The notes under the pieces are model-generated. The model saw only the letters and a program-made list of their open reading frames with translations, ran no database searches and was not told the DNA's origin. From Methylophaga sp. (GTDB lineage Bacteria; Pseudomonadota; Gammaproteobacteria; Nitrosococcales; Methylophagaceae), in assembly GCA_002696735.1 (NCBI GenBank), contig NZSL01000008.1, positions 372,001-436,000 on the forward strand: DNA of 64,000 nt, in the 5' to 3' direction. The position numbers were made by a program, and so were the translations under genes. Below, one piece after another: positions 56,414 to 64,000 of the stretch. Positions within the stretch are counted from its first letter, which is position 1. Each line of letters opens with the position of its first letter.

Positions 56414-57124
56414 TCAGGCGTGAGAGAGCTGATATATCCAGCGGGAAATAGTCTCAAGCTGTCGGCTGTCTTCTTCGAGGGCCTGATTAAACTCATTCGC
56501 CAGGTCCTGTAACCCCATGTTGGTAAACAAACCGTGCAGTGTATGCCATTCTGCATTGTCATTAGTAGCAAAGATCAATACCGATTCCAGGCATTGCAGC
56601 ACGGATGTCGTTTTCTTGGTGAAGACTTTGGGTATTTGCAGGCTGGACTGTAAATTGGAATCCGCATCGGGAATCCATTCATCAGAGTCAAATCCTAATG
56701 TCTCGATGGCCGTCTTCAGTAACCGACTATGTTCTACTTCTTCATCACGGAATTGTCTTAACAGGTCAACGGAAACTACAGTTTTTCTGCCATTTCGCAT
56801 TGCCAGACATTTGAATATCAGCGCTTCATATAATCTGACGCTGGCGCGTTCAAATGCAAGTCGCTGACCTAGTTTATGCAGCAACAATTCAGTGTTGTGT
56901 TGATGCACTTTCTTGATGTCACCAACGGCTCCATCAGGAACGGATTTACTTAAAACTTCAAAATCCATCTCATCCATATCAAGTTCAGGATGAAGCATGA
57001 TTTTAGCTCTGTTTTTTTCAGAAGAAGAGCTCGTGTTTGTCTTTTCATCATCCGTGAGTGTTTTTGAAAACCGGGTATGGTGTCTCGGTATGGGCTGATT
57101 ATCTAACTTTCTAGCGTGTGGCAT
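56414..57124 (-). CDS. ferritin-like four-helix protein
   Basis: This 236-residue protein has a disordered basic N-terminus of about 55 residues. The helical domain has ligand-like pairs: LAFERASVRLYEALIFKCL, then RQFRDEEVEHSRLLKTAIETLG. The later helices read NDNAEWHTLHGLF and EFNQALEEDSRQLETI. The ExxR plus EExEH arrangement is typical of ferritin-like diiron bundles. The exact family is not clear. An AAGGA site fits the start. It is near another four-helix protein (57745-58206) and an SDR, which suggests a stress cluster (inference). Confidence 0.75.
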   Translation of the reverse strand: MPHARKLDNQPIPRHHTRFSKTLTDDEKTNTSSSSEKNRAKIMLHPELDMDEMDFEVLSKSVPDGAVGDIKKVHQHNTELLLHKLGQRLAFERASVRLYEALIFKCLAMRNGRKTVVSVDLLRQFRDEEVEHSRLLKTAIETLGFDSDEWIPDADSNLQSSLQIPKVFTKKTTSVLQCLESVLIFATNDNAEWHTLHGLFTNMGLQDLANEFNQALEEDSRQLETISRWIYQLSHA

Positions 57125-57272
57125 GGCAGCATCCTTTTATCTGTTTGACCCTGTAGAAGCTTTGTTTATATTAGCGATGTTATCCAAACTGGCTCTTTAA
57201 CACCGCAAGCTCAACCAAGTTGAGCAGTTAAGTTCGATTCTCGTCATTTAGTGTTTCACCCTCATTTCAACG

Positions 57273-57656
57273 TTATGGCGTCGGGCTATCATCCGGATAG
57301 GCTGAATCCGGCACATCTGGCGCAATACCCTGTGGAGACTGGTTTTCGGGAAGAGTCGGATCGTTACTTTTCGGGTTTATGCGCGAAGGTGGTGGCGGTG
57401 GTTCAGGTGTGATAACCGATCTTGAAGGAGGAGTTGTCGGCAATGGTTCAGTTTCAGGAGGATTGACCGTTGTGTTTTGTTGATTCTGTTTTATCTGACT
57501 ATCAACTCGATTATCGATGGGTAGTCCAACCTGATTTTCCTGTTTCTGGTTAATGGTTGAACGGTGGTCCTGAGGTTGATTTAAATCCTCTGCCATTACT
57601 GAAGTAACGGTTAAGAAAGCCGAAACGGTTGCTGAAAGAAATAATTTTTTATACAT
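57273..57656 (-). CDS. exported proline-rich low-complexity protein
   Basis: This 127-residue protein has a signal peptide (KKLFLSATVSAFLTVTSVMAED). The rest is disordered and rich in Pro, Asn, Gln and Ser, including PPPPPSR and PLPTTPPSRS runs. No domain is recognisable. The ribosome site is not strong. It lies alone between two ferritin-like genes. Such sequences are often cell-wall or outer-membrane tethered linkers, but I cannot assign a function. Confidence 0.6.
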   Translation of the reverse strand: MYKKLFLSATVSAFLTVTSVMAEDLNQPQDHRSTINQKQENQVGLPIDNRVDSQIKQNQQNTTVNPPETEPLPTTPPSRSVITPEPPPPPSRINPKSNDPTLPENQSPQGIAPDVPDSAYPDDSPTP

Positions 57657-57744
57657 TTCTTTAGTCCTTCATTAAGCTATCTTTTAAAAAGACAGTTCTA
57701 TATAAGTAAATGTTGCATGCCTGGTGTGATATTTTTCGTATGTT

Positions 57745-58206
57745 TTAATCAAGCTCTTGTATCGCCGATTCAATCCAGACCCGATGATGACGAACATCTC
57801 CCAGGGCCTGCTTCAGCATTAATTGGATATAACCAGGATATATTTCATCATTAGCATTTTTATAAAGCTTGTTGGTCAGCCCCTCATTAAGCAGCATGGC
57901 TTTCAAAACAGATTTATCCCCACCAATACCCGCGATGATCACGGGTCCCTTTGTGAGGAATTGTTTGTAATCTCCTCCATCTAGTGGAGTTCCACCTTCC
58001 TCGATAATCGCGTCACATAAGTCCATCAAGTGGCGCTCGTGTTCGCCAAGAAACTCCGTCATTTTTGCCCGATAGTCGAGATTTTCCAGCCGTTCGATTG
58101 CAACTTCGTAAGTCTCAATAGCATTAAATTCCAATGCAACCAAATCATTAAGCTTGCTGATGATATCTTCAGTCTCCATGACATCACTCTCATTAATTAC
58201 TTCCAT
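57745..58206 (-). CDS. DUF2383 (PA2169-type) four-helix bundle protein
   Basis: This 153-residue protein matches the DUF2383 pattern: DIISKLNDLVALEFNAIETYEVAIERLENLDYRAKMTEFLGEHERHLMDLCDAI, then EGGTPLDGGDYKQFLTKG and HHRVWIESAI. Two E..H-like pairs suggest a ferritin-like fold. Members are often stress- or stationary-phase-induced. AAAGG sits 6 bases before the chosen ATG 58206. Confidence 0.85.
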   Translation of the reverse strand: MEVINESDVMETEDIISKLNDLVALEFNAIETYEVAIERLENLDYRAKMTEFLGEHERHLMDLCDAIIEEGGTPLDGGDYKQFLTKGPVIIAGIGGDKSVLKAMLLNEGLTNKLYKNANDEIYPGYIQLMLKQALGDVRHHRVWIESAIQELD

Positions 58207-58754
58207 CGTGTGCCTTTAAATTTTTTATTGAATATTAATTGCTTATTCATTTTTTAAACCTGACCCTCCATTTACTACAGCCACTCACGCAGCCATTTTC
58301 GGTACTCATCTTTAACGCGGGTCGTAACACTGACCATTTCGATTTCCGGATTCATGATGTCTTGGATATTCTTGATTCTCTCCCAAACATCTCACTCTGT
58401 TCGTTACTTAGCGTACATATACTGCAATGCATCATGTACTGGCCTTAGCCAAAAGCTAATCAACACTATCGCAATCTGTATGCCAGAGATCTTTTTTCAC
58501 CGTGAAACAAGGATGCACAATGTCTGGCCCGGAATTCTGTTTAAATTAAATCAGCAAAATAAAGGGTTACCTGTATAAAAAATTCCTATCACCAGTAATT
58601 TTTACCCGGGCATTGTTCCTGTAAATACATCTAATTACGCATTAGCAGCTCATCATCACTGATTGTTTTCTCGTTGAATCGTGATCGGAATAGCTTTTGC
58701 AATTGAGTTATTCATTAAGTGTTTTTCAATTAATGATTTAGGAGGATTTCAGCC
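58207..58754. other. 548-base region without an intact gene
   Basis: No full gene is visible. On the minus strand an in-frame stretch of about 38 codons ends with TAG at 58275-58277 and contains MNPEIEMVSVTTRVKDEYRK then WLREWL from ATG 58355. It reads like a real protein tail but is cut off upstream by a TGA, so it may be a gene remnant. The right part is AT-rich and ends with a strong AGGAGG ribosome site for the SDR gene. Confidence 0.5.
58275..58355 (-). pseudogene. possible remnant or very small gene (26 codons)
   Basis: The 26 residues, MNPEIEMVSVTTRVKDEYRK and WLREWL, have the composition of a coding sequence, and the frame stays open a further 12 codons upstream before a stop. There is no clear ribosome site. 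It could be the 3' end of a decayed gene or a true microprotein. Confidence 0.25.
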
Positions 58755-59642
58755 ATGACGCAAAACACCTTCACTGATCCAAGAAATTGTTACCCTCGTC
58801 CCGAATTTGAAACGCAGTCACAGAAATTGCCCGGTCAGGAAAGCAAAATGAACCCGGTGCCGGATCATGGTGAAACCAGCTATCAGGGACATGATCGATT
58901 AGCCGGGAAAGTGGCTTTGATTACCGGTGGTGACAGTGGCATTGGGAGGGCGGTGGCCTTGGCCTATGCTCGTGAGGGAGCAAATATTGTATTTACCTAT
59001 CTCAGCGAAGAAGTGGATGCACATGAGACTGAACGCCTGGTACGGGAAGCTGGTCGAGAAGTTATTTCAATAAAAATGGATCAGTCAAATAATCGACCGG
59101 CCTGTGATAGAGCCGTGGAAGTATGTATCGAAGAATTTGGCCGACTGGATATTCTGGTCAATAACGCCGCTTTTCAGCAAACCTATGAATCGATACAGGA
59201 TATTCCCGATGAGGAAATCAGTTATGCATTTCAAACCAATATTGAAGCCTTTTTCCATTTTTCACGAGCAGCGTTAAACCATATTCCACCAGGTGGATCC
59301 ATTATTAACACCACCTCTATTCAGGCATTTGAACCCAGCAGCAATCTTGCTCCTTATGCCGCAACTAAAGCAGCTATTGCCAACTTCACCCTGTCATTAG
59401 CTTCTGAAGCCATCAACCAGGGCGTCAGAGTAAACGGGGTAGCACCGGGCCCGGTCTGGACTCCGTTAATCCCCACCACCATGCCTGATGAAAAAGTGAA
59501 AAACTTCGGTGCCAATACCTTATTTGGCCGCCCGGCCCAGCCGGCTGAACTGGCACCGGTTTATGTCTTTCTGGCCTCAGCAGATGCCAGCTATGTGACT
59601 GGTGAAATTTATGGCGTCACCGGTGGCCGTATCCAAATGTGA
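58755..59642 (+). CDS. SDR-family oxidoreductase, YghA-like
   Basis: This 295-residue short-chain dehydrogenase has the long N-terminal extension typical of this subgroup (FTDPRNCYPRPEFETQSQKLPGQ and MNPVPDHGETSYQGHDRLAGK). The Rossmann motif is ALITGGDSGIGRAVALAYAREGA, then NNAAFQ, the catalytic Ser in NTTSIQAF and the YAATK motif with Tyr and Lys. Such genes are linked to glucose or aldehyde oxidation and stress in enteric bacteria. The substrate is unknown. It has an excellent TTAGGAGG ribosome site. Confidence 0.92.
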   Translation: MTQNTFTDPRNCYPRPEFETQSQKLPGQESKMNPVPDHGETSYQGHDRLAGKVALITGGDSGIGRAVALAYAREGANIVFTYLSEEVDAHETERLVREAGREVISIKMDQSNNRPACDRAVEVCIEEFGRLDILVNNAAFQQTYESIQDIPDEEISYAFQTNIEAFFHFSRAALNHIPPGGSIINTTSIQAFEPSSNLAPYAATKAAIANFTLSLASEAINQGVRVNGVAPGPVWTPLIPTTMPDEKVKNFGANTLFGRPAQPAELAPVYVFLASADASYVTGEIYGVTGGRIQM

Positions 59643-59668
59643 AACCCCGGGTTGCCATAAAATCCAGG

Positions 59669-61777
59669 TCAGACCTTGAACGAACCTAACTGAAGTTTAA
59701 GGCTGTTAGCAGCTTCGTCCAGCTGATTCCCTACCTGATTCAGCTGGCGAGCGCCCTCGGTTGTATGTTCGACCAGTTGCGAAATTTTTGTCAGATTTTT
59801 ACTGACATCCTCACATACCGCACTTTGTTCTTCGGTCGCTGAAGCAATCTGAAACGTCATTTCGGTGACTTCCATGATAGCTTTCTGAATATCCTGCAAT
59901 GCAGATTCTGCTGCACGAGCCAGATCAACAGTTTCAGTCACTTGTTGCCCACTTTGCTGCATTTTGGCGGCTGCCTGTCGACTGCCTTTTTGCAATACAT
60001 TGAGCTTTTCCTGAATATCAACAGTGGCTACCTGAGTCCTACTTGCCAGGGCTCTTACTTCATCTGCTACTACAGCAAAACCACGACCTTTCTCCCCGGC
60101 CCGCGCTGCTTCAATTGCTGCATTAAGTGCCAACAAATTGGTCTGTTCAGCAATTCCCTGGATCACTGACAAAATGCTGACAATCGCCTCACTGTTTTTT
60201 TCCAGCTCCAACATCGCTGATTGAGATTCCTGCACACTATTACTGACCTGGTGAATTGACTCTGAGGTACGTTGCACCAGTCCAGCACCAGACTGTGATG
60301 ACTCATTGGCATTACTGACAAATTGTGATGTGCGATCGGCATTTCCGGCAATCTGCTGGGCTGAAGCAGCCATTTCTGTTACCGCAGAAACCATTTCTTC
60401 AAGCAACTGCTGCTGCTGATCCATCTGTGTTCGCGTTTGCTCGCTGATTTGACGACCTTCAGCAGACAACTTGCTGACATTGTCGCCAAGCGGAATTAAT
60501 TGCTGAATCAGCCTGCGAAGCTTGCCAATAAAGGTGTTCAGAAAACCGGATAATTTACCCGTCTCATCCTGGCGTTTGATATCAAGCTGCTGCGTCAGAT
60601 CGCCCTCGCCCTCAGCGATAGAAGCTACCAGTGTAGTCATTTCTGACAATGGCTTGATACTGCTACGCGCCACCAGCCAGACCACACCGACACCAATAAT
60701 GGCTAAAAGCAAACCCAGCAGACTGGTGGTGGTCACAAAGGTGGTTTGAGCACGATGAAGAAATTGCTCCTGTTTGGCTACGGCTGCCAGTACCTCGGCT
60801 TCTGGAACCGCCAGATAGGTTACCCAGCCCTGATCACTTCCTGGCAGGTTGAATGGGCTAAGCACGATAAATTGTTGCTGTTGCTGCAAAATCCGGCTTT
60901 GGCCTTCCTCGCTGACACTGCGTAATGCTTCTCTGAGGTCATTATCCAACGCATTGAGATTCTGACCAATCAGCTCAGGTTGCTGACTGTGTCCAACTAT
61001 GACACCCCGTGGACTGATCAATAAGGTCTGCCCCATTCCCTTATAAAGCTCTGCCGCGACATCCTTGATAACCGATTGCAAAAAAGCAGCAGAGATATCA
61101 ATACCACTTATGCCAATAAACCGACCATCACGCATTATCGGAGCAACCAGACTGGTCAATAGCACTTGCTCACCGTCAATTGGATAAAGGTAAGGGTCAA
61201 TGACACAACTGCTTTTCCGATCTTTGGAACAAAGATAGTATTCACCTGCTCTTACGCCATTTTCATCCGGCGTAGCATCTTCCAACCCTTCCAGATTTTC
61301 CACCACAAAGCTGTTTTTATCGGAACGCACCACATAGGGCAGGAAACGCCCACGGGCATCACTGCCTAAGCTGTTACGCTGAATGAAATCACTGCCGTCC
61401 ACAGTATTTGGTTCAAATGCCACGTAAGCACCCAGGAAATCATCATTTAGTGTCAAAGTCTGTTCCAGCGTTCTGACGGCAAGACCGCGCTTGTCTGTAA
61501 TGGATGAATCGGCGACAACAGCCTGCATCACCGCGGCATTAGCCTGGGCTGTATGTAATGCTCTTTCCAGAGGAATGCGCAACTGCGCCGCTGTGTCCTG
61601 AGCTAATATCTGTAAATATTGCTGTGCCTGTTGCTGGCTGACATCACGGCCCTGCTCAGAAAGCGTCTGTTTTATCGAACCGAATTGCCAAACACTGATC
61701 AGTGCTGTTACCACCACCACAGTCAATAGACTTAGTCCGGCCCAAATACTAAAACGCTGTTGAATGGAAAGCTGCAT
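59669..61777 (-). CDS. methyl-accepting chemotaxis protein with double Cache sensor
   Basis: This 702-residue receptor has an N-terminal membrane helix ([22 protein letters not shown]). A large periplasmic sensor resembles dCache ([67 protein letters not shown]). A second helix, HAMP and a signalling domain follow, with the hairpin tip [44 protein letters not shown] start at Met 61777 behind GGAG; the longer frame from 61897 adds a non-family leader. Two Cys in the sensor could form a disulphide. The ligand is unknown. Confidence 0.95.
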   Translation of the reverse strand: MQLSIQQRFSIWAGLSLLTVVVVTALISVWQFGSIKQTLSEQGRDVSQQQAQQYLQILAQDTAAQLRIPLERALHTAQANAAVMQAVVADSSITDKRGLAVRTLEQTLTLNDDFLGAYVAFEPNTVDGSDFIQRNSLGSDARGRFLPYVVRSDKNSFVVENLEGLEDATPDENGVRAGEYYLCSKDRKSSCVIDPYLYPIDGEQVLLTSLVAPIMRDGRFIGISGIDISAAFLQSVIKDVAAELYKGMGQTLLISPRGVIVGHSQQPELIGQNLNALDNDLREALRSVSEEGQSRILQQQQQFIVLSPFNLPGSDQGWVTYLAVPEAEVLAAVAKQEQFLHRAQTTFVTTTSLLGLLLAIIGVGVVWLVARSSIKPLSEMTTLVASIAEGEGDLTQQLDIKRQDETGKLSGFLNTFIGKLRRLIQQLIPLGDNVSKLSAEGRQISEQTRTQMDQQQQLLEEMVSAVTEMAASAQQIAGNADRTSQFVSNANESSQSGAGLVQRTSESIHQVSNSVQESQSAMLELEKNSEAIVSILSVIQGIAEQTNLLALNAAIEAARAGEKGRGFAVVADEVRALASRTQVATVDIQEKLNVLQKGSRQAAAKMQQSGQQVTETVDLARAAESALQDIQKAIMEVTEMTFQIASATEEQSAVCEDVSKNLTKISQLVEHTTEGARQLNQVGNQLDEAANSLKLQLGSFKV

Positions 61778-62058
61778 TTTTATCTCCGTTGTCAGGGACC
61801 GGTGTTGCCGGCATACCATTAAATTTGCAGGTTGAAAATTCAAGCTACAATAATCGTATTCACTGAACAGCCGGAATATTACCCACGATGGCAACACATT
61901 CCGACTTTACCCCTGTCCGGTGATAACATCCCAATTAAGCTGATTGGCTATAAGGCTTGGAATAGGCCTGAGGTGCTTGTCGTGATGACAAGACCGCGCA
62001 GACTTTGCCAGATTTTTTTCGGCCGCGCAATCCTGATAACAGAAATATATGTAACAGT

Positions 62059-62485
62059 TAGGGCTTGTTGATCTTTCATCTCCACCAGTGCTGGCGATTA
62101 TTTTTGTGTCTGGCAAGGCGGAAAACCCACCTTGTAGCCTTACTACATAATTGATTGACAACGCAGGCGCTCGCAAAAATAGTCGGAGCCCTTCGGGTTG
62201 CGACTGAAAAAGCGTCACTTATGTCCACGGATGGGCGGTATACTGGCGCGCCAGGGAGGCGTGCGCCGGTCTGGGTGGCCTACATGGATGTAGGTCAGGG
62301 GCGTGAGCAGGATGCGGAAGCTTTGCTCGTCACTTATTTAGAATGACTACAAAAACGCCGGGAGCGTTTTTGAGCGTAAGCCCCAATGGGGACATGGATG
62401 TATCTCACAAAAGGCACCCCTCGTGCCTTGATTGACGCTTTTTCAGCTCACAATAGAGGTGGAGATGAGAGCTCAACAAGCCCTA
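62059..62485. mobile_element. MITE-like element with TA-flanked terminal inverted repeats
   Basis: The ends are inverted repeats of 30 bases matching at 27 positions (62057-62086 and 62458-62487). The outermost perfect part is GGGCTTGTTGA, bounded by TA on both sides. Inside is a second perfect 13-bp inverted pair, TGAAAAAGCGTCA at 62205 and its complement at 62433-62445. Further hairpins lie at 62095-62185, 62279-62294, 62351-62371 and 62411-62429. There is no transposase. TA duplication and short size suggest a non-autonomous relative of an IS630- or IS5-type element, but the family is unproven. Confidence 0.7.
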
Positions 62486-62492
62486 GCAAAAA

Positions 62493-62963
62493 CTAATTTC
62501 CCGCAGTGTTCGACAAGTCAAACTGGCCGCTCTCTTCTATGTTTAGATAAGGCACGAACCTTCCCATATCCAGTTTTGCCTTGAAGCGGTAATCAAGGCT
62601 TTTTGCCTGCCCGGAAAACAATCGATTCAGTAAGCGGGCGCTACCCAGTAAATCTGGACTGGCTTCAATGGTAAAATCAGCCATACCATAGGCTGGAACA
62701 CGCGGTAAATCCGGTGTCGCACCGCTTAAAACCCGATTATTTTCCACTTCAATCGAATAACTCATGCCTTTTAACGGTAAGGCATTCCGGTTTGGATTAA
62801 TGATCTGCAATCCAATAATAAATCTCGGCGCCAGACCATTCGATTCAGGTGCAAATGAAAATGAGGTGATATTGACCTGTGGCTGTTCATAGTTGGGCGA
62901 CCAACTGGCACAACCAGATAAGAAAGCTATGGTTATCAGACAAACCGTTCTTAGCAGTGACAT
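62493..62963 (-). CDS. LEA14-type lipoprotein
   Basis: This 156-residue protein has a lipoprotein signal ending LSGC (Cys about 17). The domain reads VNITSFSFAPESNGLAPRFIIGLQIINPNRNALPLKGMSYSIEVENNRVLSGATPDLPRVPAYGMADFTIEAS, the LEA_2/WHy pattern. This fold is found in desiccation and stress proteins, but its bacterial role is unclear. The stop lies only a few bases from the right end of the MITE-like element, so the element may supply or block its transcript end. Confidence 0.88.
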   Translation of the reverse strand: MSLLRTVCLITIAFLSGCASWSPNYEQPQVNITSFSFAPESNGLAPRFIIGLQIINPNRNALPLKGMSYSIEVENNRVLSGATPDLPRVPAYGMADFTIEASPDLLGSARLLNRLFSGQAKSLDYRFKAKLDMGRFVPYLNIEESGQFDLSNTAGN

Positions 62964-63024
62964 ATCATTTCCATTCTGGCGTTAAAAAGTAAGTCTAAAC
63001 CATACAGATAGTATTGGTTCAAAG

Positions 63025-63069
63025 AAAAAAGCGACATACCATTGAGCTTACTCAACAGAACTGCCGCTT
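63025..63069 (-). terminator. nested-hairpin terminator after the HPAHxM gene
   Basis: On the minus strand AAGCGGCA pairs with TGTCGCTT (one G-U), enclosing a TTGAG-TAAG-CTCAA hairpin, and ends in a run of T. It separates the HPAHxM gene from the LEA14-type gene. Confidence 0.75.
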
Positions 63070-63094
63070 GATTAAAAATGGACTGATAAAAGTG

Positions 63095-63466
63095 TTATTG
63101 CCCGCGCTTCTGAACAGGTTCTACCTCATCCATTTCATGAGCAGGATGCATCGCATTATCTTCTTCTACAGCATTTAAACGATTTTCCTGATACGCATCT
63201 TTAGATTCTTTATTAATACGTTCAGCAGACTCGCCCATATCATGGGCTGGATGATTACCATCCGACGATATATCTGCCGAACTATTGGCGGCTTTATCTT
63301 TTTCCCATTGATAATCGGCCTGCTGATCTATTTCCGCAGCTGTCGGCGAGACGGAGTTATCCATTTTATGAGCAGGATGCTTGCTAGTATTTTCATTGGC
63401 AGCAAACGCAGAGGTGCTGGCAAAAAGAGTTGTCAGGGCGACTGTGTAAAAACATTGTTTTAACAT
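63095..63466 (-). CDS. exported protein with three HPAHxM motifs
   Basis: This 123-residue protein has a signal peptide (VALTTLFASTSAFA). The mature chain is hydrophilic, with no recognisable fold. It carries three copies of HPAH-(K/D/E)-M, at residues 30-35, 72-77 and 107-112, each followed by acidic or polar residues. Two His and one Met per motif suggest periplasmic metal binding, for example copper or nickel (inference). It has a strong AAAAGGAGG ribosome site and its own terminator, so it is a single-gene unit. Confidence 0.8.
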   Translation of the reverse strand: MLKQCFYTVALTTLFASTSAFAANENTSKHPAHKMDNSVSPTAAEIDQQADYQWEKDKAANSSADISSDGNHPAHDMGESAERINKESKDAYQENRLNAVEEDNAMHPAHEMDEVEPVQKRGQ

Positions 63467-63599
63467 GGCGGCCTCCTTTTATAGTGGTTAAAAACAGCTT
63501 AAATAAAATGGCTGCTAACCATTTACTGTTTCATACACCCTAACGAATATCACCACTCACATCAAACTGACGAAAAATATAACCAACCCCTTTTAAATC

Positions 63600-63614
63600 A
63601 ACAGTTTAACTGTT
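63600..63614. promoter_or_regulatory. perfect 15-base palindrome upstream of the HPAHxM gene
   Basis: AACAGTTTAACTGTT reads the same on both strands apart from its single central base. It sits in AT-rich DNA about 135 bases before the HPAHxM gene and 90 bases after leuA. It could be an operator for either neighbour. Confidence 0.4.
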
Positions 63615-63705
63615 AATTTAGGCCAAATTCAGTATTCTAACCATAGATAAGGTGAAAAACTTCCTTACCTTTGCTTATCAACCATTTTTCATTACTTTCA
63701 ATGTG

Positions 63706-64000
63706 TTATGCTGCTTCACGCTGCATTGTGAGAAAACGATTTACCCCATTGATTAGCGCTTTAATGGCGGCCCGGCTGATATTTTTATCCTGTCCGACAC
63801 CAAATACCGGTTGAGCATTACCCACTTTCATTTCAACATAACTCACCGCTATGGCTTCTGAACCGCTTCCGATGCCGTGTTCATGGTAATCAACAACAGA
63901 AATATCCTGCTGAATATGTTCAGACAAGGCCTTTGCAACCGCATCAACTGGTCCGGTCCCTTTGGCCTGAAGTGTGAAGGGTGTTGTCCCGTGATCCAAT
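63706..64000 (-). CDS. leuA: 2-isopropylmalate synthase, C-terminal regulatory domain (partial)
   Basis: The open frame runs off the right edge, so only about 97 C-terminal residues are seen. The stretch LQAKGTGPVDAVAKALSEHI, then VVDYHEHGIGSGSEAIAVSYVEMKVG, VFGVGQDKNISRAAIKALINGVNRF is the LeuA regulatory (leucine-binding) domain. The spacing resembles the longer fungal-type LeuA common in proteobacteria. The first step of leucine synthesis is its role. The N-terminal catalytic part lies beyond 64000. Confidence 0.88.
   Translation of the reverse strand, partial: LDHGTTPFTLQAKGTGPVDAVAKALSEHIQQDISVVDYHEHGIGSGSEAIAVSYVEMKVGNAQPVFGVGQDKNISRAAIKALINGVNRFLTMQREAA

Noticed and set aside
62155..62346. 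A 63-residue ORF inside the MITE-like element.
   Set aside because: It lies across several hairpins of the element, has no ribosome site and no family likeness.
1..64000. CRISPR arrays, tRNA and rRNA genes, toxin-antitoxin or phage genes.
   Set aside because: No regularly spaced direct repeats, cloverleaf genes or phage-type genes were found on reading both strands.

Overview
The window looks like a chromosomal segment of a motile, Gram-negative gammaproteobacterium of moderate GC content. The polar-type flagellar and chemotaxis cluster follows the Pseudomonas/Vibrio order. The envelope genes (lolD, msbA, lpxK, kdsB, psd) and the rne-rluC, tmcA, slyX and metH genes fit that class. A marine or methylotrophic lineage such as Methylophaga is my guess from gene order and protein flavour. 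Nothing in the window proves the genus.

Layout. Bases 1-1064 hold the 3' end of zwf converging on psd across a bidirectional terminator. Bases 1135-20229 are one long co-oriented motility block: a secreted FliL paralogue, fliL, fliMNOPQR, flhB, flhA, flhF, flhG, fliA, cheY, cheZ, cheA, cheB, motC, motD, ParC-like and ParP-like polar organisers, a sigma-54-type promoter, cheW, a small acidic protein and a DUF2802 protein. Bases 20226-24093 on the minus strand carry fliK, a small FlhB-C-terminus homologue and a degenerate REC-GGDEF-EAL protein. The block supplies the C-ring, export gate, polar placement GTPase/ATPase, sigma-28, the chemotaxis phosphorelay and one stator pair. The rod, hook and filament genes and cheR are not in the window.

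Bases 24157-32287 are mixed. They contain a GYF/pentapeptide membrane protein, a pgl-glk-apaG operon (sugar phosphate metabolism, linking to zwf at the left edge), a SIMPL protein, ilvA, rpiA and a LolC/LolD exporter. Bases 32289-42580 hold DUF2062, comEC, exbB-exbD-msbA-lpxK-ycaR-kdsB (LPS assembly, with overlapping genes), a small unknown gene and rne. Bases 42581-43124 are a structured, gene-free rne/rluC divergent region with an internal minus-strand terminator-like hairpin. Bases 43125-49905 hold rluC, a HAD phosphatase, sppA, a 53-residue coupled ORF, an HDOD protein, a zinc-type adk, a ketohexokinase-like sugar kinase, a Rieske protein and a permease.

Bases 50192-64000 hold tmcA, slyX and metH. 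A stress-flavoured set follows: two ferritin-like or four-helix proteins, a proline-rich exported protein and an SDR. After these come an MCP receptor, a ~425 bp MITE-like element made of nested inverted repeats, a LEA14-type lipoprotein, an exported protein with three HPAHxM motifs, and the 3' part of leuA running off the right edge.

Most of the window is ordinary core genome. The best leads for something new are the HPAHxM protein, the MITE-like element, the CheY-docking-like motif repeated in CheA, the duplicated FliN N-terminal motif, the secreted FliL paralogue, the rne leader, the paired dyads at the pgl promoter and the vertebrate-like ketohexokinase. I saw no CRISPR array, tRNA, rRNA or defence island.
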